From assembly GCA_027063215.1 (NCBI GenBank), contig JAMOSE010000145.1, forward strand, positions 1-18,695: 18,695 bases of DNA, written 5' to 3'. A program made the translations under genes and the position numbers. The first letter of the stretch is position 1; the number at the start of each line of letters is the position of its first letter. Shown here in pieces: positions 1 to 7,733 of the stretch. The notes below the pieces were generated by a model. That model was not told where the DNA came from and did no database searches. It worked only from the letters and a program-made list of their open reading frames with translations. The stretch is from Sulfurimonas sp. GTDB lineage: Bacteria; Campylobacterota; Campylobacteria; Campylobacterales; Sulfurimonadaceae.

Positions 1-95
1 TAAGAGACTTATTGACAAAATCAGCTTCACATCCCCATGGCATCAAAGTACGCCTCTTTAGTGGAGAAGTTGGACGAGTTAAAGAGATATATTAA
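1..95 (+). CDS. ywbE: YwbE family protein (DUF2196), C-terminal fragment
   Basis: This is the 3' end of a gene that begins before the window. Read from position 3 it gives about 30 residues ending with a TAA at 93-95. The stretch SHPHGIKVRLFSGEVGRVKE (about 11-30 of the visible part) matches what I remember as the signature C-terminus of the small YwbE/DUF2196 proteins, where SPTHPHGIKVRL and GRVKEI are strongly conserved. Full-length members are about 60-70 residues, so roughly the last half is visible. The biochemical function of the family is not established. The next gene on the same strand starts 51 bases later, so they may share a transcript. The other two frames give no recognisable product. 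The call rests on a short but distinctive motif. Confidence 0.75.
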   Translation, partial: RDLLTKSASHPHGIKVRLFSGEVGRVKEIY

Positions 96-146
96 GTAAT
101 GGTACTTTTTTTGCTTAATAAAAAATATATATAATTAAGGAACTCT

Positions 147-2495
147 ATGGCTGAAACATCAGAAGAAATAATTATTATTGAAGACAGTGATGCTGCCCTC
201 TATGATGATGATTCTGATAAATCGACTGCCTATATTCAAGAAGAAGAGAGAAAAAGAAAAAAAATAATTCTTTTTGGTGGAATAGCACTCATTATAGTAC
301 TTCTTATTGCTGTTACAGTTGTTTTACTTGCTTTTAAATCTTCAAAAGAACACACTGCAGTACCTATAGATTTTCTTGATCAAAAAATACAAGAGAGTAA
401 AAAAAAGCCTCAAATCACATCAAGTAAATTAGAAAATATGATTGTAAAAGCCAACTATCTCTATGCCAGCGGTTCAAAAGAAAAAGCACTTTCCCTTTTT
501 GAACAAATAGCTTCATACAGTGAGGCGATTTCTGATTATAATCTTGGTGTTGCCGAACTTAAAGATAAACAGTATAAAAAAGCACTTCAGACTTTTCAAA
601 AAGCTATTGCCAATGATGAAAAACGTTGTGTAAGTGCTATAAATGCTGCAGTATGTTCACTTTATCTCAAAGATTATAAAAACTTTAAATATTATCTAGA
701 TCTAGCATATGCTTATCTACCCTATGAAGTAAACTCACCCCTTTACTCTTACTATTATACCCTTATAAGTTACTATAACAGAAACTATCTTAACGCACTC
801 AATTCTCTTAAAAACACAACATCAAAAGAGTATAAAACAGTTCAAAACCATCTAAGTGCAAAAATCAATGCCCTCTATAACAATAATTATGATGCGATAG
901 ATGCTTTAGAAAAAAATTATGATGAATCTCAAGATGAATTCAGCAAAGCACTTTTGTATGCACGCATCGGTGATTTTTCTCTTGCATCTTCTCACCTTGA
1001 AAATGTAATTGCAAAACAACAGCAACCTGTACGAGCACCTTTAGCTCTTGGTCTTATTCATTTAAAAGCGGGGCATATTGCAAAAGCAAGTAAAGAGATT
1101 CAAGCAGTAACAGAGAAATATCCAGATCTTGTATATAACTATTATCCTATAAAAGTTAAACTGAAAGCATCTCTTTTTGATCCACAAAAAGCACAAGAAC
1201 ATTACAGAAAAAATATCCTGAATAAAAAAGATATTATTTATCAAAAAATATTTTATTTTTCACCCTACAAAATTTTTAATGCAAACCAAACTATTAGTTA
1301 CATTCGTAAAGGAAATGCAAATATCTATATTGATAATGTAGAGAGTGCAAAAGAGTATCTTAAAAAAAGTTCTTCCTCATCATCGGTAAATATTGGTATC
1401 GTTAAAGCAATTAAAAAAGCTCTCTCTTTTAGAATTAGAGAAGCGAATGAAAAATTACAAAAACTAATAAAAATTCAACCAAAACATTCAATTTTACAAT
1501 ATAATCTTGCACTAACATATGCACAGATGGGAAATCTACAAAAAGCACATGAACACTTTTTGCGTTCATACTATCTTGATGCAAAAAATTATCTCTCAGG
1601 TATCTATGCAGTTATGACTGCACAACTTATTAATAAGCCCTTTAGAAAACTCAAGTCTATCCTTAAAGACTCTATATCATTAGAAGAAAGTAACGAGGAG
1701 ATAGAGCTCTACAAAACACTTCTTTATATATCTGACAATGATTATATTGCAGCGGCAGAATGGCTGGATAAAGAGTATAAACAGCGTCCTCTGTATCTGA
1801 TACTCAAGATCCTTATTGCTACAAAACTTCATAAAAAAGATACAGCAAAAGAAGCAGCAACAAAACTATTGACAATGCAAGAAAATGATATTTTACCAAA
1901 TATAATTTATATGGATACTCATTTTACAAAATTTAAAATCCCAAAATATGCCGAATCTGTTTCAAAATATTTAAAAAATCATAAATTTCATTATAATGAC
2001 TTATATTATGGCCCTTATATTACACGTTATCTTTATATTCAAGAAAACCTTATCAGTGGTAGGCTCTATTATTTACGAGAACAATTACGCAATGTTCTTG
2101 AAACAACGCATGAAGATACACGAGATATTGAAAGTGCTTTGGCTTTAGTATCACTTTATGATAAACAGTTTGAAGAATCATATACACTTTACAATCATCT
2201 CATTGATGAATTAAAAGTAAGAGATGCACATACTCTTTATTTAGGAGCAGTAGCGTCAACTGCAGCAAAACATCATGAAAATGCCATAGCACTTTTAGAG
2301 CTTGCAAAAATGAAAAATGGGAATTTTTATGAAAGCAGATATGCCTTGGCACTTTTATATATGGAGATTAACAACAATAACGGAGCCGTTATTCAACTCT
2401 CACGAATACAAAATGATAAATTCCAATCACAATATTTTGAATTTGAAATTGATACGGATAAGTTGCTTTTTCAAAAGCAACATCCGGAGAAATAA
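147..2495 (+). CDS. Membrane-anchored TPR-repeat protein, candidate flagellar motor protein PflB
   Basis: A 782-residue protein with three visible parts. Residues 1-34 are acidic and cytoplasmic in character (EEIIIIEDSD near the start). Residues 35-39 are basic and are followed by one transmembrane helix at about 40-63, so the rest is predicted to be periplasmic. The remaining ~700 residues are helical with TPR-like repeats, clearest at about 127-160 (YNLGVAELKDKQYKKALQTF) and 449-482 (YNLALTYAQMGNLQKAHEHF). A run of six serines (408-413) uses five different Ser codons, so it is not a codon-slippage product. AAGGA (137-141) lies 5 bases before the ATG. The layout (short acidic cytoplasmic tail, one helix, long periplasmic TPR domain, about 800 residues) matches PflB, the TPR protein of the Campylobacterota motor disk that works with PflA and recruits stators. 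That identity is inference from architecture; another TPR scaffold is possible. No flagellar gene is adjacent, though cheY is in the window. Confidence 0.85.
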   Translation: MAETSEEIIIIEDSDAALYDDDSDKSTAYIQEEERKRKKIILFGGIALIIVLLIAVTVVLLAFKSSKEHTAVPIDFLDQKIQESKKKPQITSSKLENMIVKANYLYASGSKEKALSLFEQIASYSEAISDYNLGVAELKDKQYKKALQTFQKAIANDEKRCVSAINAAVCSLYLKDYKNFKYYLDLAYAYLPYEVNSPLYSYYYTLISYYNRNYLNALNSLKNTTSKEYKTVQNHLSAKINALYNNNYDAIDALEKNYDESQDEFSKALLYARIGDFSLASSHLENVIAKQQQPVRAPLALGLIHLKAGHIAKASKEIQAVTEKYPDLVYNYYPIKVKLKASLFDPQKAQEHYRKNILNKKDIIYQKIFYFSPYKIFNANQTISYIRKGNANIYIDNVESAKEYLKKSSSSSSVNIGIVKAIKKALSFRIREANEKLQKLIKIQPKHSILQYNLALTYAQMGNLQKAHEHFLRSYYLDAKNYLSGIYAVMTAQLINKPFRKLKSILKDSISLEESNEEIELYKTLLYISDNDYIAAAEWLDKEYKQRPLYLILKILIATKLHKKDTAKEAATKLLTMQENDILPNIIYMDTHFTKFKIPKYAESVSKYLKNHKFHYNDLYYGPYITRYLYIQENLISGRLYYLREQLRNVLETTHEDTRDIESALALVSLYDKQFEESYTLYNHLIDELKVRDAHTLYLGAVASTAAKHHENAIALLELAKMKNGNFYESRYALALLYMEINNNNGAVIQLSRIQNDKFQSQYFEFEIDTDKLLFQKQHPEK
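2462..2481. terminator. Inverted repeat at the convergent junction of the TPR gene and the decarboxylase-like gene
   Basis: GTTGCTTT, a four-base loop TTCA, then AAAGCAAC form a perfect 8-bp stem. It lies inside the last codons of the TPR gene and about 20 bases past the stop of the minus-strand gene that ends at 2502. Neither strand has a long T run directly after the stem, so it is not a textbook intrinsic terminator. The position suggests a role in ending or protecting the 3' end of the minus-strand transcript. Confidence 0.25.
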
Positions 2496-2501
2496 GTAAG
2501 A

Positions 2502-3140
2502 TTAATTTGCAGTTGCTAAAAGTGTCTCTGAAGCAGTCAATTTTTGACCTAATGCAACACAAAGGTTCAATTCTTTTGGAAGATAAACAGTAGTAATTCC
2601 ATTAAGTGCAACACCATAACGCGCACCTGCTACAACTTTTTGCTTCATAACAAGATCAATATCAAGTGATGCAAAACTCTGTTTTAACCTATGCACTATT
2701 TTTACTTTGTATTTGCCTTCTTCATCTTTCAAAACAATCTCAGCATACTCATTTAAAAGAGAAAAAAGTTGAGATTTTTTAGACAAACGACTTCCTCGCA
2801 CGCTCTGAATACTCTCAAGTTCTGCATTCATTGGAACACGCAAAACAGGAACATTCAGATAAGAGGATTCTATCTCTATTTTATAAGTATAGCTATCATC
2901 TTCTATCTCTTCTATAGTACATATATGACCATCTATCGGAGAGAGAATAATGCTATTTTCATGAGAAGCAAGATATTCTCTTTCAGGGTTTCGAAAGAGA
3001 AAAAGAAACAAAAGAATTGTTACAAATGAAATAGAAGCGAAAAACTCAAAATCAATAAGAGAAAAGAGTATAAACAACAGTAATGCATATCCAATATACT
3101 TCCATCCACTCTTTGCAATAATAAAAAGATTACTCTTCAT
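2502..3140 (-). CDS. Phosphatidylserine decarboxylase-like membrane protein, probably without decarboxylase activity
   Basis: A 212-residue protein with two N-terminal membrane helices (about 13-29 and 33-49), then a domain resembling the short-type phosphatidylserine decarboxylases. Recognisable family marks are FRNPER (49-54), SPIDG (67-71) and VYLP followed by an ending with SETLLA. Active enzymes make a pyruvoyl cofactor by self-cleavage at a Gly-Ser pair just before the VYLP-like strand. Here the equivalent position reads L-N-G-I-T (179-183), with Asn-Gly instead of Gly-Ser. The usual D-V-H motif appears as N-V-P (96-98), so the expected His is missing, although the Asp of SPIDG (D70) remains. 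I infer a catalytically inactive paralogue with an unknown membrane role. It starts 5 bases after the ftsH stop, so it is the last gene of the cheY-prmA-ftsH operon. A similar gene follows ftsH in C. jejuni as I recall. Confidence 0.8.
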   Translation of the reverse strand: MKSNLFIIAKSGWKYIGYALLLFILFSLIDFEFFASISFVTILLFLFLFRNPEREYLASHENSIILSPIDGHICTIEEIEDDSYTYKIEIESSYLNVPVLRVPMNAELESIQSVRGSRLSKKSQLFSLLNEYAEIVLKDEEGKYKVKIVHRLKQSFASLDIDLVMKQKVVAGARYGVALNGITTVYLPKELNLCVALGQKLTASETLLATAN

Positions 3141-3145
3141 AAAAG

Positions 3146-5119
3146 CTACTCTTTCTCTTGGGAAGTTTTATTCATTGTTGCATCTTCTTTTAACTCATCG
3201 GCAATAGTTTCAGTATCTTGAACTATTTTGGACTCCAGTCCATTCTCTTTTTCAAAGTTAAGAATAATCTCACGAACCTCATCACCTGTAATATTTTCTT
3301 TTTTATACAGCAGTGCTACCATGCCTTCTATCGCATCTTTATACTCTTCAAGGCGATTTACTACAACTTTATAACGCTCATCAAGCGAAGTTTTAATAAA
3401 CTCATCCATCTCCTGAGCCATTTTTTCACTATACTCTCTAGAAGATCCCATCACACCTCCGCCTAAGAATGACTGACGAGATTTTTCAAGAACCATAAGA
3501 CCTGCAATATCACTCATACCATAGGTCTGAACCATTGATTTTATAATGTCAGTTGCACGCTCTAAATCATTTCCTGCACCTGTTGAAATCTCACCAATAA
3601 AGACTTGTTCAGCAGCACGTCCACCAAGAAGTACATCAACCTCAGCCCAAAGTTCATGCTTTTGCATCATAAACTTATCTTCTTCTGGTTTATTAAGCGT
3701 ATAACCAAGTGCAGCAAGACCACGAGGGACAATAGAAACTTTAGAAACTTTTTTAGCTCCTTCAGTTGTCTCAGCAAGCAATGCATGCCCACTCTCATGA
3801 TATGCAACAATCTTCTTCTCTTTTGGATTAATACGACGGGATTTTTTAGCAAGTCCGGCAAGTGCACGCTCAACTGCTTCAAAGATATCTTGTTGCTTAA
3901 CAGTTTTTTGACTTTTTCTACCAGCAAGAAGTGCTGCTTCATTGACAATATTTGCAAGATCAGCACCAGCAAGCCCTGCAGTCAGACGAGCTATCTCTTC
4001 AACATCTACGTCATCATCCATCTTCACATTTTTCATATGAACTTTCAAGATTTTTACACGCCCTTCAAAGTCTGGTTTATCAACAAGAACCTGTCTGTCA
4101 AAACGCCCCGGTCGCAATAGTGCCGCATCTAAGATCTCTGGTCTGTTTGTTGCAGCCAAAATAATTACCGGTGTATCTGTACCAAAACCATCCATCTCTG
4201 CAAGAAGCTGGTTGAGTGTCTGCTCACGCTCATCATTTCCACCCATTTGCGCACCGGCTGCACGACTCTTACCAATAGCATCAATCTCATCGATAAAGAT
4301 GATAGAAGGTGCATCTTTTTTTGCCTGCTCAAACAGATCTCTTACACGAGCAGCACCCACACCGACAAACATCTCAATAAAACTAGAACCACTTACTGAA
4401 AAGAAAGGTACATCTGCCTCACCCGCAACTGCTTTTGCAAGCAGTGTTTTACCAGTACCAGGTGATCCGACAAGAAGCACCCCTTTTGGAATCTTCGCAC
4501 CGATCTCAACATAACGTCCAGGATATTTCAAAAAGTCAACAATCTCTTGAACTTCCTCTTTTGCCTCTTCTACACCTGCCACATCATCAAACTTTGTTTT
4601 TGGTTTTTCAGAACTGATAAGCTTCTTAGAATTTCCCATTCCAAGAAGACCACCACCCATACTTTTTTGCATTCTACCTGCAAAGAACATCCAGATTCCA
4701 ATAATAATTAAAAATGGAAAAAGCCATCCAAACATCTCTGTAAACCAGTTTGTTTCAGAAAAACCTGTATAGTCAATTTTTTCTTTGTCAAGTAATTTTA
4801 CAAGATCATTATCACCTGGAATAACACGAGTTGTATATATTTTTGTTCCATCATTGGACATCGCTTTAATATATGTCTGTCCAATTTCTACTTTTTTAAC
4901 ACTTTTATCTTGTACTAAATTTTTAAGTTCCGAATAACTTATCGGTTTTATTCTTGCTGTTGTGCTCATTGTTGATGTGGTACCATTTACCATACCACCT
5001 TCACCTACCATTACTTTAAAAAGTAAAATTACAACAACAGAAAAAATCGCAAATGTAATTAAAGGATTTTGATTAAAAAAGTTGTTGTTGTTATTGTTAT
5101 TATTTTCTTGATTTGCCAT
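3146..5119 (-). CDS. ftsH: ATP-dependent zinc metalloprotease FtsH
   Basis: A 657-residue inner-membrane AAA+ protease that degrades misfolded membrane proteins and regulatory targets as a hexamer. Order of parts: an Asn-rich tail (eight Asn at 6-13), membrane helix 1 (about 20-38), a small periplasmic domain (about 40-125), membrane helix 2 (about 131-148), and the AAA domain with Walker A GSPGTGKT (218-225), Walker B IIFIDE (273-278) and the second region of homology ATNRPEILDAALLRPGRFDR (323-342). The protease domain follows with the zinc site HESGH (441-445) and the third ligand Asp518 in GAGNDLERATD. Length and motifs are normal for the family, and all catalytic residues are present. It follows prmA by 12 bases. 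The upstream AGAGAGA is a weak ribosome binding site, so translation may depend partly on operon context. Confidence 0.98.
   Translation of the reverse strand: MANQENNNNNNNNFFNQNPLITFAIFSVVVILLFKVMVGEGGMVNGTTSTMSTTARIKPISYSELKNLVQDKSVKKVEIGQTYIKAMSNDGTKIYTTRVIPGDNDLVKLLDKEKIDYTGFSETNWFTEMFGWLFPFLIIIGIWMFFAGRMQKSMGGGLLGMGNSKKLISSEKPKTKFDDVAGVEEAKEEVQEIVDFLKYPGRYVEIGAKIPKGVLLVGSPGTGKTLLAKAVAGEADVPFFSVSGSSFIEMFVGVGAARVRDLFEQAKKDAPSIIFIDEIDAIGKSRAAGAQMGGNDEREQTLNQLLAEMDGFGTDTPVIILAATNRPEILDAALLRPGRFDRQVLVDKPDFEGRVKILKVHMKNVKMDDDVDVEEIARLTAGLAGADLANIVNEAALLAGRKSQKTVKQQDIFEAVERALAGLAKKSRRINPKEKKIVAYHESGHALLAETTEGAKKVSKVSIVPRGLAALGYTLNKPEEDKFMMQKHELWAEVDVLLGGRAAEQVFIGEISTGAGNDLERATDIIKSMVQTYGMSDIAGLMVLEKSRQSFLGGGVMGSSREYSEKMAQEMDEFIKTSLDERYKVVVNRLEEYKDAIEGMVALLYKKENITGDEVREIILNFEKENGLESKIVQDTETIADELKEDATMNKTSQEKE
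5081..5104 (-). repeat. In-frame Asn codon repeat (AAY)8 at the FtsH N-terminus
   Basis: Eight consecutive Asn codons, a mix of AAT and AAC, encode residues 6-13 of FtsH just ahead of the first membrane helix. A trinucleotide tract like this can change length by slippage in steps of one residue without breaking the frame. The mixed codons make it an imperfect repeat and therefore more stable than a pure one. Confidence 0.8.
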
Positions 5120-5131
5120 TTATCTCTCTTT

Positions 5132-5959
5132 TTATTTTCGTTTTAAAACAAAAGTAATCCACTCATCCTGAGCAATTTTTTCTACTATTTCACAATCTTT
5201 ATAATATGCTAAAACTTTTGTCTCATATTTATCTAAAATACCTGAAAGTATTAAAATACCATTATTTTCTAATGCACTTTTTAGTTCATTTGCAATAAAT
5301 GTAAGAACATCTGCAACAATATTTGCTACTACTATCTTATACTTTTTATCTGTAAAGGAAGCAGAACCTTCCCAAATATTGTTAAATGTTAAACCATTTA
5401 AAGTAGCATTTGCTTGAGCATTTTCCACTGAGATAGGATCTGTATCACATGCATCTACTACAGCACCAAGTTTCATTGCTCCTATACCGAGAATTCCACT
5501 TCCACAGCCAACATCCAAAACCCTATCACCCGCCTTGACATATTTTGAAATTGCCAACAAAGAAGAAGCTGTTGTCGGATGATGTCCTGTACCAAAAGCA
5601 AGTGCAGGATCAATAACAATATTGATAAGTTCACTGCTTGCTTCACTCCATGTCGGATGAATATAAAATTTGCCTATAGAGAGCGGTTCTATACTCTTTT
5701 TATAGTTTTCAACCCAATCACTGTTTTGCAGTTTCTCTTGTTTACACTCTAACTCTATTGTTTTACCAAGTGCTTTTTGCAAAGCCTCTCGAAACTGTTC
5801 AAGCCCCCATACAATAGTATCGAGTTCATCTTCACTACGAATAATAAAACCATCGTCAGTCTCTTCAAAACCAATAGGAAGTGTATCTGCTAAAAAATCG
5901 GAGAAAAGTGCGTGATGGGAAGAAACTTTGACAAGGAGTTGGAAATAATGCTCTTGCAT
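5132..5959 (-). CDS. prmA: Ribosomal protein L11 methyltransferase
   Basis: A 275-residue SAM-dependent methyltransferase that trimethylates ribosomal protein L11. The N-terminal ~100 residues are the substrate-recognition domain. The linker carries the PrmA signature DPALAFGTGHHPTT (117-130). The Rossmann-fold catalytic domain has motif I LDVGCGSGILG (148-158), an acidic residue for the SAM ribose in DTDP (172-175), and the VANI motif (211-214). Length is close to the usual 280-295 residues. Its ATG overlaps the cheY stop by one base (TAATG at 5961-5957), indicating translational coupling to cheY. No methylation substrate gene is nearby. The function is secure; the reason for its conserved link with cheY and ftsH is not evident from the sequence. 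Confidence 0.95.
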   Translation of the reverse strand: MQEHYFQLLVKVSSHHALFSDFLADTLPIGFEETDDGFIIRSEDELDTIVWGLEQFREALQKALGKTIELECKQEKLQNSDWVENYKKSIEPLSIGKFYIHPTWSEASSELINIVIDPALAFGTGHHPTTASSLLAISKYVKAGDRVLDVGCGSGILGIGAMKLGAVVDACDTDPISVENAQANATLNGLTFNNIWEGSASFTDKKYKIVVANIVADVLTFIANELKSALENNGILILSGILDKYETKVLAYYKDCEIVEKIAQDEWITFVLKRK

Positions 5960-6333
5960 TACTTCGCAACACCCATTACAGCACCGAGCTTTTCTTTCAG
6001 TACTTGAGGAGTGAATGGTTTAACAATATAGTTATTTACACCAGCTTTAAGTGCAGTAATAACTTCTGCTTTACCACCTTCAGTCGTTACCATGATGATA
6101 GGAGTATCCTTAAAACGCTCATCAGCACGAACTTTTTTCACGAGTTCAAGACCATTCATTTCTGGCATATTCCAGTCAGTAATAAGCATATCAATATCTG
6201 GGTTGGCATCCATTTGTGCCCAACCTTCAACACCATCTGCACCTTCTAAGACATCTTTATATCCAAGGCGAGCCAAAGTATTTTTAATAATACGACGCAT
6301 TGTAGAGCTATCATCAACAACAAGTAATTTCAA
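5959..6333 (-). CDS. cheY: Chemotaxis response regulator CheY
   Basis: A 124-residue single receiver domain with no output domain, the form that binds the flagellar switch when phosphorylated. Acidic pocket residues Asp7-Asp8, phospho-acceptor Asp53 (ITDWNMP), Thr83 (VTTE), Tyr102 and Lys105 (YIVKPF) are all present. The start codon is TTG (6333-6331). It is supported by AAGGA six bases upstream and by the protein beginning MKLLVVDDSS, exactly where CheY proteins begin. It heads cheY-prmA-ftsH-decarboxylase-like, 69 bases after hisA. The same local order exists in C. jejuni as I recall. The TTG start may limit expression. Confidence 0.96.
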   Translation of the reverse strand: MKLLVVDDSSTMRRIIKNTLARLGYKDVLEGADGVEGWAQMDANPDIDMLITDWNMPEMNGLELVKKVRADERFKDTPIIMVTTEGGKAEVITALKAGVNNYIVKPFTPQVLKEKLGAVMGVAK

Positions 6334-6345
6334 TTGAAATCCTTT
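6331..6345 (-). promoter_or_regulatory. Ribosome binding site with TTG start of cheY
   Basis: On the minus strand AAAGGA (6345-6340) is followed by six bases and then TTG (6333-6331). There is no ATG or GTG in frame that would preserve the conserved N-terminus. The good Shine-Dalgarno match and normal spacing decide in favour of TTG. Confidence 0.75.
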
Positions 6346-6402
6346 TTATAATATTGGTAAATTTATTTATCTAATAATACCCTATTTTTGTTTGTTTTAC
6401 TA

Positions 6403-7113
6403 TTAAGCGAGTAATTTAAACATTTTAGGTAAATCAAGTGTTCCCTCATAATAAGCTTTCCCTATTATGACCCCATCTATCTCATTCGTTTCAATGAGTG
6501 CTTTAATATCATTTTCATCTTTAACACCACCGCTTGCAATAGTTGCTACTTTACTTGCCCTAGCGATATCTAAAGTAAAATCGACATTTACGCCAGAAAG
6601 TGTACCATCACGGCCGACATCTGTGCAAATTATTGCTTCAACACCGGCATTTGCAAATTCACGAGCAAGATTAGTTGCTTTCATAGATGAAACTTCTCCC
6701 CACCCTTCAACTGCAACATACCCATCAATCGCATCGATACCTACGGCAATGGGATATTTTGCAGCCATATCTTTAACAAACTGTGGATCTTTTACTGCAA
6801 TAGATCCCAAAATGATTCTATCAATCCCAATAGCAAGCATCTTCTTGATAGTAGCCTCATCACGAATACCACCACCGAGTTCAAGTTTTACATTACAGTT
6901 TTCTCTGATCTTTACAATTTGTTCAAGATTTTTTGGCTCACCTGCGAATGCACCATTGAGATCCACTAAGTGGACCCACTCAGCACCCATCTCTTCAAAC
7001 TTCTTTACAAGTTCATATGGTTCATTTGAGTAGATCTTTGCACTCTCCATAAGCCCTTTTGTAAGGCGTACCGCTTTTCCGTCTTTTAAATCTATTGCCG
7101 GGTATAGTGTCAT
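6403..7113 (-). CDS. hisA: Phosphoribosyl-ProFAR isomerase HisA (histidine biosynthesis)
   Basis: A 236-residue (beta/alpha)8-barrel enzyme that isomerises the aminoaldose ProFAR to PRFAR, the fourth step of histidine synthesis. Visible family marks are YPAIDLKDG with catalytic Asp8, the first phosphate-binding motif GGGIR (80-84), GID with the second catalytic Asp127, WG (138-139), TDVGRDGT (164-171) and the SGG phosphate loop (194-196). The Asp-Gly-Lys near the N-terminus and the GWGE motif favour HisA over its paralogue HisF. Its ATG follows the hisH stop by 8 bases, with the AGGA ribosome binding site overlapping that stop, so translation is likely coupled to hisH. hisF, whose product uses PRFAR with HisH, is not in the window. 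Confidence 0.96.
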   Translation of the reverse strand: MTLYPAIDLKDGKAVRLTKGLMESAKIYSNEPYELVKKFEEMGAEWVHLVDLNGAFAGEPKNLEQIVKIRENCNVKLELGGGIRDEATIKKMLAIGIDRIILGSIAVKDPQFVKDMAAKYPIAVGIDAIDGYVAVEGWGEVSSMKATNLAREFANAGVEAIICTDVGRDGTLSGVNVDFTLDIARASKVATIASGGVKDENDIKALIETNEIDGVIIGKAYYEGTLDLPKMFKLLA

Positions 7114-7121
7114 TTTTATTC

Positions 7122-7733
7122 CTATAGTTGTATAAAATTTTCTAAAATTTTGAGTCCGTTTTTATGACTCTTTTCAGGATGTGGTTGAATTCCCATAATA
7201 TTGTTATGTGCTACTGCAGAGGTAAACTTATATCCATAATAGGTCTCTCCTATAATATCCTCTTCTTTGCCACACTCTACATGATAAGTATGTACAAAAT
7301 AGAGATAATGCATATCATCAAGTCCATTAAACAAAGGATGATTTTTTGTAAACATTCTGTTCCATCCCATATGCGGTACTTTTAGCTTCTCTTCAAACTT
7401 TGCTGTATCAAAATGCTTAACATGCCCTTCTATAAGCCCAAGCCCTTTATGCACTCCAAACTCTTCAGAACTTTCAAAAAGCAATTGCATTCCAAGACAA
7501 ATTCCCAGCATCGGCTTACCACTGGCTGCAAACTCCTTAATCGCATCTACCATCTTCATCTCGTGAAGGTGTTCCATTGCATCTCCAAAAGCACCAACTC
7601 CAGGAAGTACAAGTTTATCATACTTCATGAATTTTTTTGGATCATTTTCTACTGCTGTATCCGTTCCAAGTTTGGCAAATGCATTCTGTACAGATGCCAA
7701 ATTTCCCATATTATAATCAATTATTGCTATCAT
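7122..7733 (-). CDS. hisH: Imidazole glycerol phosphate synthase glutaminase subunit HisH
   Basis: A 203-residue class I glutamine amidotransferase. It releases ammonia from glutamine and passes it to HisF, which converts PRFAR to imidazole glycerol phosphate and AICAR. The catalytic triad is Cys79 in GICLGMQLLFE, His185 and Glu187 in QPHPEKS. The N-terminus IDYNMGNLASV and the oxyanion-region motif PGVGAFGDAM are typical of HisH. Length is normal. Its ATG shares one base with the upstream gene's stop (TAATG at 7735-7731), so it is probably translated from the same mRNA as the sensor-like membrane protein. Its partner HisF must be encoded elsewhere. Confidence 0.96.
   Translation of the reverse strand: MIAIIDYNMGNLASVQNAFAKLGTDTAVENDPKKFMKYDKLVLPGVGAFGDAMEHLHEMKMVDAIKEFAASGKPMLGICLGMQLLFESSEEFGVHKGLGLIEGHVKHFDTAKFEEKLKVPHMGWNRMFTKNHPLFNGLDDMHYLYFVHTYHVECGKEEDIIGETYYGYKFTSAVAHNNIMGIQPHPEKSHKNGLKILENFIQL

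Noticed and set aside
130..135. Perfect TATAAT upstream of the TPR gene
   Set aside because: Transcription would start near 141-142, inside or after the AAGGA ribosome binding site at 137-141, and there is no convincing -35. It is probably chance in an A/T-rich spacer.
1368..1385. Six-serine run in the TPR protein as a slippage repeat
   Set aside because: The codons AGT TCT TCC TCA TCA TCG differ, so there is no repeated DNA unit to slip.
3605..4120. Open reading frame of 171 codons on the plus strand opposite ftsH
   Set aside because: It lies wholly antisense to the conserved ftsH catalytic region, has no ribosome binding site or recognisable domain, and its composition is that of a mirror frame.
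6340..6402. Possible cheY promoter with TATTAT at 6379-6374 on the minus strand
   Set aside because: No acceptable -35 lies 16-18 bases upstream and there is no extended -10. Readthrough from the hisHA genes is equally possible, so I did not list a promoter.
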